Shown: positions 22,501-32,873, counted from the first letter of the stretch. The stretch is DNA of 64,000 nucleotides from Lyophyllum atratum (GCA_014905825.1 JACGCN010000041.1:248001-312000), one strand, 5' to 3'. A program made the numbers and translations. Notes: generated from the sequence alone by a model not told the origin.

Positions 22501-22874
22501 CTTGTTGGCTTTGGCTTCTCAAATTTTGGGTAGGACAAGAAAAAAACCTATAGTATATTAATGCAAAATAACAATGTAGAAATCCCTAAGGATGCTGTCA
22601 GCGGAATGAAGCCGGTCCAGAAAGCGTCAGAATTTGTGAGTTCTAAAATACTGCGTCACATGTGCTCGGTTGTTTCCGAAACGATCACATGATGTATCTG
22701 TAAGCAAACCTGACCCCAAACCTGACCCAGGTTTGGTTGCCGAACAGGCCCTTATGTACAACAAATGATTGTTTTGGGGTAGATTTGGCTCGATTGACTA
22801 CCGTTTGGCTTGAATAGGCTCAATTCCGCCTGACCGACTTTTCACTGGGCTTGAAGCTTGAAGCCCCCAGATCT
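19549..22874. mobile_element. Foreign segment inserted into Ngaro pol (unclassified)
   Basis: Pol sequence stops near 22884 and resumes near 19545, so the DNA between is foreign to the element. AGATCT lies at both borders (19543-19548 and 22875-22880), compatible with a 6-bp target duplication, though the site is palindromic and the exact ends are uncertain. No transposase, LTR pair or long TIRs are seen. The segment carries the MITE at 22117-22751. Elsewhere it has gene-like composition, with short open stretches around 20.04-20.75 and 21.18-21.54 kb that I could not identify. Confidence 0.5.
22117..22751. mobile_element. PIF/Harbinger (Tourist)-like MITE
   Basis: Non-coding, 635 bp. Terminal inverted repeats begin GGGCCTGTTCGG, are perfect for 53 bp and recognisable for about 85 bp. 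It is flanked by TTA on both sides (22114-22116 and 22752-22754), the TWA target duplication of PIF/Harbinger transposons. Inside, two diverged direct copies of about 143 bp (22277-22420 and 22491-22632) each run from TTAATACCTT to GCGGAATGAAGCCGG. It depends on a transposase from elsewhere in the genome. Confidence 0.88.
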
Positions 22875-22883
22875 AGATCTCGG

Positions 22884-23310
22884 TCACGCCATGCTCGCAA
22901 TGGCCCATACTCGCACGTCTGTATCACGCTGGTCCCGAAGGAAATTGGCCTCAGTGACGTCGACCGGTGTGGGGAAAGACTCGTCCACAGTGTCGGGATA
23001 AGATCCGAAATTGGTGTCGGCCCATGGCCAAAACCCATCTCGAAGACCGCGGCATACAGAAGCGACAAAAGGGCGATTTGGGTGCGTGGACAGTAAACGT
23101 TCGAAAACATCGACTTAAATTGGTGTAACGATGGCAAAGAGTGACGGGTTGTCGGCAATTGTCTTTGAAACAACGGGGTTCGCAAGCTCAGATAAAGGTG
23201 GAGATGGTAGAGGTCGAGCATGCTCTGTCCATTCAGCGGTGGAATAAGAAAGGGTGTCGTCGTCGTGCCATAAGTTGTAACGGAGGTATTTAGGCCTGGC
23301 TCCGTGAATC
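22884..23310 (-). pseudogene. N-terminal part of Ngaro pol, broken
   Basis: Overlaps the end of the gag ORF in another frame and reads RPKYLRYNLWHDDD, then PSLFAIVTP, which resembles the start of pol in fungal Ngaro elements. It is interrupted by a TAA at 23115-23117. After this the frame continues (VDVFERLLSTHPNRPFV), then shifts by one base near 23028-23034 (an extra G in TTTTGGGCC). It continues to a TGA at 22884-22886 beside the insert border. The downstream RT part at 19545 is in the same frame once the insert and one AGATCT are removed. Confidence 0.7.
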
Positions 23311-24858
23311 GCGTCCGTCCTTGACGCAGTCACGCTCGCCGTGCCCCGATGAACCACACCGCTTACAGGTGTGCACGAAACGGCAGGTGGTTGGGTAAGG
23401 ACAGGAGCGTCCGACGGCGTTGAACCTTTCACAGATTTCTGAACTAGATTTGGTGCCTTTCCGTGCCGATGATCGACCACGCGACCCGGAACCAGATGCT
23501 GATTTACTTCCACTGTTGGCTTCAATCCCGTCTGGGGCGACGATGGCGGAGTGGAAGCGCTGGAACAGGTGGAAATCCGTGAGCAAGTGACGTTGTCCCC
23601 CTGCGACGAAATTTCGGATGGCAATGTCGAGCATAATGATCTTTCGATGCGCGGAAGGTTGTTTGGCTGAGAATTCGGATCGGATGTAAGTGCCGTATTC
23701 TCTGAGTTCTTTGGCGCGATGAGGGAATGCGAGTATCGTAGCTTCTGAGACGTCGTCCCAGGTAGCTGTCCAGTCGCTCGCCGTTTGGATCTTCTTTGCA
23801 GGTTCTGGATTTGAAAATCGGATTTCACATGGTCCCACGCGTCCAAGGTCGTCTTTAGGAGGGAGAACGTGGTGCAGCTGGCTGAACACGGCGTCGAGGT
23901 TGACGGCCGTACCGCAGATGATGGAATCCCACTCTCCGGGAGGGATGCTGGTAGGTGCAATCCCTGAGATGATGACTTGTCGTCTAACCCAGTTTGGGTC
24001 CCTTTCGTAGGTGTAGAGGAGTTCCTGGGTTTTTTGGCAGGAAACTGGGGCTGTGTCTCGGGCCGCAGTCTCTTCCTTGAACCATGGAAGGTCCGACGAT
24101 TTGAGCTTTCGTTTCTTTCCGCTAGATCTTTCGCCGACGATGCCTTGTCCTCCAAGCTCACCCCCCTCATCCGATGAATCGTGAGATCTTCCGCGCTTCT
24201 CTCTGGATTCCATTTGCTCGAGGAACTCATCAATGGCTTCGTCTTCGGTTTGACCGGCAGGTTGGTTCCCACCGGCAGGCTGGTTCCCATTCTCCCCATT
24301 TCCTTCTCCAACATCCTTTTCCTGGTTTGATAACCCAACTGCAGCTCGTTTCCCTCGGCGCCGAGCACACTTGGCGAGAAACTCGACAGACTCGATAGTG
24401 GAGAGGAACTCCTCGAATGCGAGCTTCTTTTCGGTGGCATTATCTCCCTTGCAATATCCGAGGAGCTCCTGGACTGTAAGGATAGCATCTGCTTTTGTGA
24501 CTTCTCCTTGTCTATACTGCGCAATGACTTCTTCCTGTTTCTTTGCGAGACCGACGTCGAACGAACATCCGATGGGTAACGGCTGCGATCCTCCGACACT
24601 CGGAGTTTGGATCGTTGTGCTCGTGCTGGCTGGCGTCTGTACTGCGGAATTTCCAGACGTTCCAGAAGGCTGAGCTGATTGGGGGGCGACTCCTCCGGTT
24701 CCCCCGAAGAACGATCTGTAAGGCGGTTTATCAGGCTGACTTTGTCCCGCATTCCTTGTAAGTCCGGGTCCATGAAGCACGGGTCCTTGTTGGGCTCCCG
24801 TTCCAAATTCGGGTCCTTGCTGAGGATTGGGGGAATTTGGGCCATGTTCACCAGTCAT
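23290..24858 (-). CDS. Gag-like nucleocapsid protein of the Ngaro element
   Basis: 522 codons from the ATG at 24858 (an upstream in-frame TTG is not used). The N-terminus is Pro/Gln/Gly-rich. A charged middle with RKRGRS-like basic patches and a central domain (WVRRQVIISGIAPTSIPPGEW, later DFHLFQRFHSAIV) resembles the capsid region of these elements. The C-terminus has a CCCH-like finger (CERFNAVGRSC...C...H) and a CCHC zinc knuckle (CKRCGSSGHGERDC). It would package element RNA. The start is 54 bp inside A1. The ORF is intact although pol is not. Confidence 0.8.
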   Translation of the reverse strand: MTGEHGPNSPNPQQGPEFGTGAQQGPVLHGPGLTRNAGQSQPDKPPYRSFFGGTGGVAPQSAQPSGTSGNSAVQTPASTSTTIQTPSVGGSQPLPIGCSFDVGLAKKQEEVIAQYRQGEVTKADAILTVQELLGYCKGDNATEKKLAFEEFLSTIESVEFLAKCARRRGKRAAVGLSNQEKDVGEGNGENGNQPAGGNQPAGQTEDEAIDEFLEQMESREKRGRSHDSSDEGGELGGQGIVGERSSGKKRKLKSSDLPWFKEETAARDTAPVSCQKTQELLYTYERDPNWVRRQVIISGIAPTSIPPGEWDSIICGTAVNLDAVFSQLHHVLPPKDDLGRVGPCEIRFSNPEPAKKIQTASDWTATWDDVSEATILAFPHRAKELREYGTYIRSEFSAKQPSAHRKIIMLDIAIRNFVAGGQRHLLTDFHLFQRFHSAIVAPDGIEANSGSKSASGSGSRGRSSARKGTKSSSEICERFNAVGRSCPYPTTCRFVHTCKRCGSSGHGERDCVKDGRDSRSQA

Positions 24859-24911
24859 AGGAATATGTCTCAATAATATATGATGATTTCACCAATACGA
24901 TGGATTTATTA

Positions 24912-24995
24912 GAGACAGAAAGAGCATGCAAGGCTCTGTGACTGAGTACATAGGGAGGAACAATCAATGAACAAGTTCCTCCCGGGAGGAAAGTG
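24912..24995 (-). repeat. Ngaro A1 direct repeat (5' end)
   Basis: 84 bp, identical to 16350-16433. Marks the 5' end of the element, 54 bp upstream of the gag-like start. Confidence 0.88.
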
Positions 24996-25903
24996 GTAGT
25001 AGTTTGACACGCCGCAAACTCATTTTCAGCTGCTTCAGAATTGAGTACTGACCGAGAATGAACGAATAGCGGCTTCAGTCAAAGTTCGAAGCTGTTTTTC
25101 ATGTTCCACACGTCTATCTACTCTAGGGACCAGGAGGGTGTACCAAATTTAAACTCCGACAAACTCATTTACCAGGCGGCCCGTCTCGATGCAAGTCATC
25201 GATGAGGCGAAAAACATGAAAGATACTCTATTGTTGGATTATTACACTTGTTAGGCACTTTAGCATGGTATAATCTGGTATAATACAGAGACAGAAATCT
25301 TAATATTTTGGGTATTTTCTCGATCTATTTTTAGCTCCCTCTCTACAAGCCCATAGCCTGTCATATCCCATAGCCCCGGCGGTCCACGGAGGGGTATGGG
25401 TTAAGGCAAGTTCGACTGTATAAGCTAGGTCCTGGAACGAGTACCGCCAACCGATGTCATCACATGCGGCTCCTGCCGCGTACGGGACGATCTGTCCCTG
25501 TGGGATTCTCGGGATACATGTACATGGGGCCACGTCGTCAAGTGCCTTATCAACACTTCACCTGGATTCCCGCCTCAAAGCACTGACTGTAGCGTGCTAT
25601 GGGCGTTTATTCCACAGCTGGATTCGATCGAACAACGAGAAGACGTTGTATATCATCACAACCACGAGATTTGTGACAAACGCCCAAAATTCCTCAGTAG
25701 CAGCACATTGGCAGTCGATTTTTACCTCAATGCGGATACCTTCACACACCACAAGGGTCCTCGCTTATGTTTTCGACTCTGATCATTCCTCCGCCCTCTC
25801 TACCTGCTTCCTGATGCAATCAAGGCCGTACCTGGCAAGTAAGCTCAGACTATAAGATGGTGTATCCATCATTCGACATCATCAAAACCGTTGGGCCGGT
25901 AAA
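24996..25903. other. Intergenic with 27-bp inverted-pair member
   Basis: No gene recognised. 25394-25420 is the inverted partner of 16015-16041. GGTATAAT is repeated at 25267 and 25277. The last 100 bp should contain the hydrolase promoter, but no clear box is seen. Confidence 0.45.
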
Positions 25904-26967
25904 ATGCGTCTCCTCCTTGTTGCTTTCCCACTCTTTCTGTCCTTTCTCTTATCTCGCGCAGCCGATGCAGCAGCTGGCGCTCTTTCTGCAACTCTGAAGT
26001 TAACTCTTAAATCCAAGGACGGCACAAAAATTTATGCAGAGGCTACGGGAAATAAAAACGGCCCTCACGTCATTTTCGCCCATGGACTCGCCTGCACTAA
26101 TGCCGCATTCGATCCTCTGTTCAACGACAAGTCCATGACTTCCGCGCTCTACATGGTACGTTCTCGACGCTCAAAAAATCGCATTTCTAACTCGCGACAC
26201 GGCTGGTAAATTTAGGTTCGATACGATACCCGTGGTCACGGCCTTTCTGGCAAACCGTTGACCCCTGACTTCTATACCTCTGACCGCTATGCCGATGACA
26301 TTAAGGCCATCATTGCCGCTTTCAGACTCAAGAAGCCGTTTTTCGCTGGATGGTAAGGGCTGTCTTCGGGCTCGAAAACGTCCAAATTACTGATTAGAGA
26401 CCATGCAGGAGTTTAGGTGGTGCGATAGGTGCAGATATTGCGGCGAACTTCCCGACACCTCTTCCCTTCTCAGGGCTCATATGGCTTGCTGGCCTTCCAT
26501 ACATTGGTGACATCCTTCCTAAGGTTGCAACTCCAAAGGTTCTAGGCTTCCTGCCAGGACTACAGTCAACCATCGATGGGACCCTGGCGCTGCAGACCAG
26601 AATCGACTTTGTCGAATCATTATCATCTTCAACGGCAACCGTCCCCTATGGTACTAAACTCGCATGGGTAGGAAGCGCGGTCTATCTTCCACCTGCTGCC
26701 GCCAGCCTGGCGCTGGGCCGCACCCAGGACCCTTCGAAACTTCTTGCGGAGGGGAAAGCTGGCTGGCCGTTGTTGATCCTACACGGTACAAAGGACTTGC
26801 AGATAGATGGGAACGCTGTTATCGGAAACATGGCTCCCCTTTTCAAGAACGTTGAAACTCATCTTCTTCAAGGGGCCGGTCATATCGTATTTTACGATGA
26901 CGAGGCCCGTGTAGCGAAATACATCCTTGCGTGGACTTCGCGCATTGCCCGGACGTCGCCTTACTAG
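25904..26967 (+). CDS. Secreted alpha/beta hydrolase
   Basis: Exons 25904..26155, 26216..26352 and 26409..26967 (315 residues, phases consistent). The N-terminus MRLLLVAFPLFLSFLLSRA is a clear signal peptide, so the protein probably enters the secretory pathway. The fold is that of single-domain esterase/haloperoxidase-like hydrolases: HVIFAHG (oxyanion strand, about residue 55), RYDTRGHGLS (about 86), nucleophile elbow GWSLGGA with Ser at about 131 (split by intron 2), LLILHGTKDLQIDG supplying the likely acid, and GAGHIVFYDD with the catalytic His at about 288. The substrate is unknown. It is not close to any other metabolic gene. Confidence 0.88.
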
Positions 26968-29900
26968 TTGTGTAGGTGATTTGCATTATTTTCGGTCGAG
27001 TGATGACTCATTTTCTGTCTACTGTCAGTGCAACCACCACCTTACCCACTGTCGTTACTGTGACTTTACTGTTCTGATTCGTCGTGTTACTCTACTAGGG
27101 TTGGAAGAGCGTCTTCCTTGTACAAGCGGCGGACAACTTAAATATCGTCCGGTCCTCAACCATCTGCTCCTTAGACTTGACAGCTAATGAACGCATGTAT
27201 TAATGGCTGTGAGTGGAGCCTCTGGACGTAACTCTGTTCGTCTCTAAGTAGCGTGCGGAGGATCCCTTTGAAGTCGTGAGATGGATGACTTCATTTCACA
27301 ACATTGAACGGGGGTGTTGATGGTGGAAGCCCGGACAACAGCTACTACGAGCTAAATCACTGTCCTCCCGGGAGGTTCTCAGCGGTCGTCGCGAAAGAGG
27401 AAGTGACAGGACGAGACGGACCGTGTTGTTATGGATGCGAGGTTCCCAGTGATATTTGTGATTTCCTGGGGTCCATGGAGTTAAGTGACTAGTTAGCCGA
27501 CTCGGATTCGGAGTATGTCTTCCATCTTTTTGACCATTGCACATGTTTCTCGACATCGGTGGCTAACTGTGGCCAATCAAAGTCCCCATTTGCAGTGGCT
27601 GATGATAGAGGTAGTGAGCAGAGAACCCGAGGAGACATGGCGATCGGAACAGAAGGTTACCTTCAGGGAAGGATGGACCCACTGGCATCGATACATCCTG
27701 CTGACAAACTGCTCCAAATTCTCCGTTGGCTCTGATCATGCTGTCCAACCCTTCTGCAGCATTGACACTCGCGTTACGGGCAGCGAGTGACTGCCGAAGG
27801 GCAGAGCACCACTTTCCGAACCAGTGGTCTGTGTCAATGACCTGCTTATGGGCATCGACAACGAAGAAGTCCCATTCTGGAGCTGGAGGAAGCCGCCTGT
27901 CCGTAAGGCAACTGACATCGCGCTAATCAATGATGCGTAGTTAATCCCTTTCGTCAGTTTGAGGTAGGTATGTTCGGGGATCCGTGGAGGGGGACTCACC
28001 CATGGCACTCATGCGACCATTTACAAGATCGAATTGATTTCGGTACATGTGAAGACCTTTGTTAGCGTCGCACTATCGATCATGGACCATCGATGTCGAT
28101 ACATGGTTTGGTACATACTTTTGCTTACCACGTCAACACTAAGAACCAGTTGAAGATTTCCCTCGTTCGCTAGGTGTAGTTTGAGTTTCAAGAGCACAGC
28201 TTACGGTAAGTTCTTTTGAGCCAGCCTTTGGTTGCTCTAGTTGATATACTCCTACAGATTCCGGTGGACGTCCGACGAAGGCTTACCCAACATCCATTGG
28301 CGCAACATCTAAGCCAACTAAGTACTGGGCAGTGAGGAAACTCTGTGGCCACGTCCATAGCGCTGATCTTTTGACATCAAAACAAACAGGATGGGAATGT
28401 TCGAAAAATGGCTTCACCATGCACCAGTACCACATCCGAGGTCTAAGACAGCCTTCTTACGGCCAGTTAGAGGGGCAAGATGTTCCTTTACGGGTCCGAT
28501 GTAGTTGCCTCCGATAAGCATTTCCAAGAGAACACGTTGATTATCTGGGAGGAGTCAGACTGTCAGAGAATCAGCCTTACGATGATGCTAGTGATGACCT
28601 TGGCCGGCTCCATAGATAGAGTTACAAGCTTACTCAAGCGAGCGATTTCTTCATTATTTACCGGCAGTTGTCATATGTCTTTGCGAGTGGGTAGGAAGAA
28701 GTGGGAATTCCGATGGCGGGAATTGGACGGAAACTGGGAAAGACGGCTTCAGAACCTGTGGTGGCACGGTCATGCTTTATGACTCACCGAGTCAAAGTTT
28801 GCAATGTAGTTTCCGCAGCCGCAGAGCTAGAGACATAAGGACGAGCGCGAGGGAGAAGGAATGTCGGTCGGCACGAGGATTAGCGAAGCACCAACGAAGC
28901 ACGGTGAGCATGGGTATACAAATGATTAGGTGGGAACTGAACTCTTCTGGTGTAAGGTGGAGGTTTATGTATCTGGAGGCTGTAAGTCTCTTGGAAACTC
29001 TTGGAATTGAATTAATGTCGCTGCTATGCTTAGCCCCACGAAAGTACAATAAGGCGGAAGTTTTGCCACCATCCCATATGTTCAATACCACGAGTGCGGA
29101 ATTGTCTAGAGATTTGGGAACTGAAACTGGATAACTCCGTACGGCCGTGAGAGTGGAGCTTTGGAACGGTTGCATACATGCCCTGGACTATGGGTCGTAG
29201 GTAAGTAGTGTGAGTCAGAAAATCCGATGATCGACCTCGGTCCCCAGTGTCCGGGAGGTGAGAGAGGGAAGAGGCGAGAGAATCATAGTGGCAAGATTTC
29301 ATGAAAAACGCAGGCGTTATGTAGCGTATCTTCCAAGAGTCGTGAATTTATTGGACTTACAACATGCCCCTGCGCGCCATGGCTTTTGTTAACGTTGTAC
29401 CTTAAATCAAGCGATTGAAGCCACATGGAGTAAGAGTGGCTTTAGTGATCGGGTCCCATCCCAAGTTCGGGAATCGGCGGCGGTCATACTTGGGTCATAC
29501 ATACCAAAGGACGACGTTCACCATCGCAACCTAAGGCTACAGCACTTCTCGTACCATCAATTCTCACAACTTTGGCACTTATTCTCGCCAATGTCTCCAC
29601 CTATGACGCCAGGACACCTATTCTCGGCCTGTACCATACGAATCACTCCCAATGCAGCATGACCATACGGTGCATACTTCCACAATGTAAGATCCCTGCA
29701 GCTCTGAGTGCCGATCCTTACCATTAACTGCTACAACATGCTTCTGAAGATCAATCCTGTCATACTTGATGCTGATATCATGCAGTTCTCAGATCAACAT
29801 CTCGATTGTTTTGATTTTTACTCAGGGGGAGCTGGGGTGAGTATCGAATCCCCCGGAGACAACACCAGAAAAGGGATGGTTGTGTCCAAGTAAAACTTCC

Positions 29901-30265
29901 GTTGCTTACAACCTGCCGTCGGCTGCAGTAATGCTGCATGGCAACTCTACAGTACGGAGTAACAGGACAGCTTCATAACCCCGAACTGTCAACTGGTCTC
30001 TTAGCATTGATAACTGAGTGGCGATCGCAGGCAGGATGCTCATGTTACCACTATACAAAAACTCAGCAGAGGCGCTTCTTTTGAGTGAAGGAAGCATCGG
30101 GCGAGTTTGTTGAAAAAGTATTGATCCAACCTTCGTCAAGCGGGCACGATCTTATGTCGACTTCTCTGATATCATTCCCATCAGAATCTGGGACAGGACC
30201 TGGGATCTGTCCTTCATAAAGTCGCGGCCCTCTTTCGGTGTCAGCTCCGTACACCTCTCAAAACT
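26968..30265. other. Gene-poor stretch, 3.3 kb
   Basis: No family recognised. The longest coherent open stretch runs on the minus strand at about 27560-27910, in a frame reading past FVVDAHKQVIDTDHWF. It could be an exon of an unknown or decayed gene, but I found no convincing partner exons. The plus strand has open stretches of about 100-120 codons near 28.5-29.1 kb, also unassigned. No repeats or RNA genes seen. Confidence 0.45.
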
Positions 30266-31586
30266 ATGGCAGCCGTTTCCCCCATAACGGTAGACTCTGT
30301 GAAAGGTATGTGAGGTCTCCCGCCCTCTTCAGCAACTAACAATATCATTTCCTCGCAAGCTATTGGATTGGCTGGACCGATCACTGCAGCTGTAGTGACC
30401 TTGGTGCGCTTGTTCGAACGTACTCGGAACAGAAAATTCGGTTACGACGATGGGTTCGCTGCACTCTCTTTGGCGATTCTCGTCGTCTTCGTCGCAGGTC
30501 TTTTTATTCATTTGGGTGACCCAAGTAAGTAGGATGACCTAGCATCGACCGTTCGTTAACAAGCCCATTTAGCCCACCTCTCCTACACAACTCGGGTGGG
30601 TATGTACTATGTCTTATCACAAGGTTTCTACGGAGTCATATGGTATATGTTTATGTGCTTCTGTGGCTTTGGACTACTGCTGAAGGTTGAGACAATGTAG
30701 GACTGCCAGATTGTCAATCCTTTTCTCGATCGTTCGAATAACCCCTCCAGGGAACACCAAGAAGATCTTATATGGCTTAGTTGGCTCCTTCGTACTTCTC
30801 TGGGCCATCCTTTTTGCCCAGGTATTCTGGGTATGCGAAAATCAACCTCTATGGAAGGTGGGTAAGACAATATATGTCCGACAATTACCCCGCCGAATGC
30901 CTTCGTTTGCTAGGACACACCTGCTCCTCAATGTGCACTTGGGAGAAACGTCGCCATTGCACAGCTCATTAGTAGGCCCTCCCTATCGAGTCTTGGCTTT
31001 GAATCTGAACTTCACGACCACCAGGCGATATCTATGCCGATGCCTCTCTAATCGCTGCGCCTCTGAGGCTCCTCTGGAACTTGGGTGTCGCACGAGCCCA
31101 ACGAAATCGCTTGCTCTTGGTGTTTTCATCCAGTATCGTCACAGCCGTGGCGAGTCTCATCCACGCATACTACGTTCTCCGGGTTGGAGGACTGGACGAA
31201 GTGTTTGTCGCTATCGTGGAGGTGCGTCAACTTTGGTCGATGACCGATTCTTCCAGCTGAAGGTCCTCTAGGATTGTGTATCTCTATTGGTTTGCAACCT
31301 CGCCGTTATAGTAGGACTGGTTGCGCGTGTCGTCGAATCTCGCGGTGGCAAATCTCACGGATTAAACTCAGAGAGTTACGGCATGAGCCGTTCCAAGATA
31401 ACGACCACCGGCGGTGTAGGAGCACGCTCTGTTGAATTCACCTCGACACGTACTGTCGATGATGGGCTCAACGTCAAGGTCGTCGATATACACACGGGTC
31501 CTTTCGGCGATTCTACATACCCAAAGGACGGAGATAAGGCCTTCCACTATCCCAAACATCCTTACCAAGATAACGGCTACGCCTAA
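30266..31586 (+). CDS. Rhodopsin-domain integral membrane protein (fungal)
   Basis: Exons 30266..30305, 30360..30524, 30573..30642, 30701..30857, 30914..30971, 31025..31221 and 31272..31586 (333 residues, consistent phases). About seven hydrophobic segments span residues 15-270: GPITAAVVTLVRLF, LSLAILVVFVAGLFIHLG, GMYYVLSQGFYGVIW, LVGSFVLLWAILFAQVFWVC, a segment around ADASLIAAPLRLLWNL, SSSIVTAVASLIHAYYVL and CVSLLVCNLAVIVGLVA. Helix positions and the CENQPLW and DCVSLLVCN motifs match the large fungal family of rhodopsin-like 7-TM proteins of unknown ligand, common in basidiomycetes. The C-terminal tail (about 60 residues) is hydrophilic and Ser/Thr-rich. No retinal-binding Lys can be claimed. 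It is probably a plasma-membrane or endomembrane protein. Confidence 0.85.
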
Positions 31587-32059
31587 AACACACGAGAGGT
31601 GGTTTAAGGCTTAACAAGCCATCGGAAGTAATTTTATATACTTATTCGCTCCTTATTACCTGCACTGATGTACCATAGTGATACATCAAAGTCTGCTAGA
31701 CCGACCAATATACCTGTACTTCCATGACTTTCGAGAGAGGACGCGAACGAAACATAAAATTAGCGATCTTGGCTCCCTAGGACGGGACATGAAGGAAAGT
31801 TATATTGGCCTAAAATAAGTGAATGAAAACACGATTTTAACAACTTTTTGAATGAGCGGGAACACTGTTGAATTTTCTGGGTATGTGCTTGTCAACCGCG
31901 ACTTGTAGGGCTCATTATTATAAGTCAGGGTCACATAAATACATGCAGTATGCAACGAGATACTCCAGTCCGTTACTTATTAAACCTCTTGAGACAAAGT
32001 ATTCAGCACCTTCATTTTGTCCCAAGAGGTCCCTGGACGGTGCTACAGGTATACATCGG
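31587..32059. other. Intergenic between convergent genes
   Basis: 473 bp, AT-rich in part, serving as the 3' regions of the membrane-protein gene and the convergent unknown gene. Nothing else seen. Confidence 0.5.
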
Positions 32060-32698
32060 TCAATGTCGCCAAGGCCAATGTCGCCAACCACTCTCATGTC
32101 CATTTTCCATCATGGGTTCAACAAAGCCACGGAAAGTCCATGGTCTACCTTCTTCCTCTCTGCAAAGTTCACGATTGCTTTGATCCTGAGACCACCGCAT
32201 ACCGTAACCTTCTGGTACTCGGATTTCGTACACCAATATTTGATGTGGAAGCCAATGTAAATTCCGCCATGTCGCACCATTCATCACTTTCCAAAAGAGC
32301 GTAACCGCCTTTTCATTGATAACGGACACTGGTCCAGACGGCGTGCCCCACCATCCAGCACTCGCCTCCCTTCTATCGTGTTCGTCCTCTTCGGCGTCGT
32401 CAGATTCCAAGGTCTGCGAGCGGTGGAAGTGTTTTGACCAAGCACGTGCTCCAACGAAAAGCCCGACTTTATTAGGCACAAGGAAGGCAGCAAGGCATAA
32501 CTCCGGAGTAGGAGGTGTGGCACCCAATGCAGAGCCTACGGTATAAGCGAGGCCATAGGATAGGTGGACAAAGAGTGGAGTTTTTCTAGCTGCGTCGGAT
32601 GGTTCTTCGGAGTGCGTACGCAGATATTCGGTAACCTTTTCGCGCTCAGCGGCGGCTGAAGAGAGTTCTTCCATTCCTTGACAGTGCGGTGTCTCCAT
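32060..32698 (-). CDS. Conserved fungal protein of unknown function
   Basis: Single exon, 212 codons. The N-terminal third has a helix (SSAAAEREKVTEYLRTHSEE). The middle is hydrophobic-aromatic (LFVHLSYGLAYTVGSALGA). The C-terminal half holds the strongest-looking motifs: GATWRNLHWLPHQILVYEIRV, GYGMRWS and RPWTFRGFVEPMMENGHESGWRH. The last pattern looks conserved among fungal homologues, but I cannot attach a function or localisation. The stop is preceded by a 15-bp duplication (TGGCGACATTGGCCT then TGGCGACAT), so the protein ends WRH-WP-WRH, whereas WRH-stop would be the simpler ending. A second Met at codon 9 is an alternative start. Confidence 0.7.
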   Translation of the reverse strand: METPHCQGMEELSSAAAEREKVTEYLRTHSEEPSDAARKTPLFVHLSYGLAYTVGSALGATPPTPELCLAAFLVPNKVGLFVGARAWSKHFHRSQTLESDDAEEDEHDRREASAGWWGTPSGPVSVINEKAVTLFWKVMNGATWRNLHWLPHQILVYEIRVPEGYGMRWSQDQSNRELCREEEGRPWTFRGFVEPMMENGHESGWRHWPWRH

Positions 32699-32873
32699 TG
32701 AAGGGGATTAACGTTATCAATCAACGGCCAGCTTCAGTGATGTGCGCCGCAAAGATCGCCGCGATCGTTGCATGATCGACACCTATCGAGTGGTGTTGAT
32801 GTCTATTTGGATTAGTTGCTATTGGCCTCTCTACAGATCTCTGTCTGGACTCTGACCAGACTCTGACCACGAT

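Larger units (their letters stand above)
16166..24995 (-). mobile_element. Ngaro/DIRS-type tyrosine-recombinase retrotransposon with nested inserts
   Basis: In minus-strand order it reads A1 repeat (24995-24912), gag-like ORF, 5' part of pol, a foreign insert, RT-RNase H, tyrosine recombinase, B1 repeat (16803-16669), A2 (16433-16350), B2 (16300-16166). Both repeat pairs are perfect direct copies (84 bp and 135 bp). This A1-ORFs-B1-A2-B2 layout is the split direct repeat arrangement described for Ngaro elements, which replicate by reverse transcription and integrate with a tyrosine recombinase instead of a DDE integrase. No protease or integrase is present, as expected. The copy is dead: pol has a stop, a frameshift and an insert of about 3.3 kb. 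The perfect repeats suggest that insertion was fairly recent. Total span is 8.8 kb including inserts. Confidence 0.88.

Noticed and set aside
23115..24851. 578-codon minus-strand ORF overlapping the gag-like gene
   Set aside because: Most of it is an alternative frame of gag. Only its last 65 or so codons are real, as the start of pol, and are reported as such.
27365..27376. CCTCCCGGGAGG palindrome matching the one in the Ngaro A repeat
   Set aside because: Only about a dozen bases match and there is no surrounding similarity; most likely chance.
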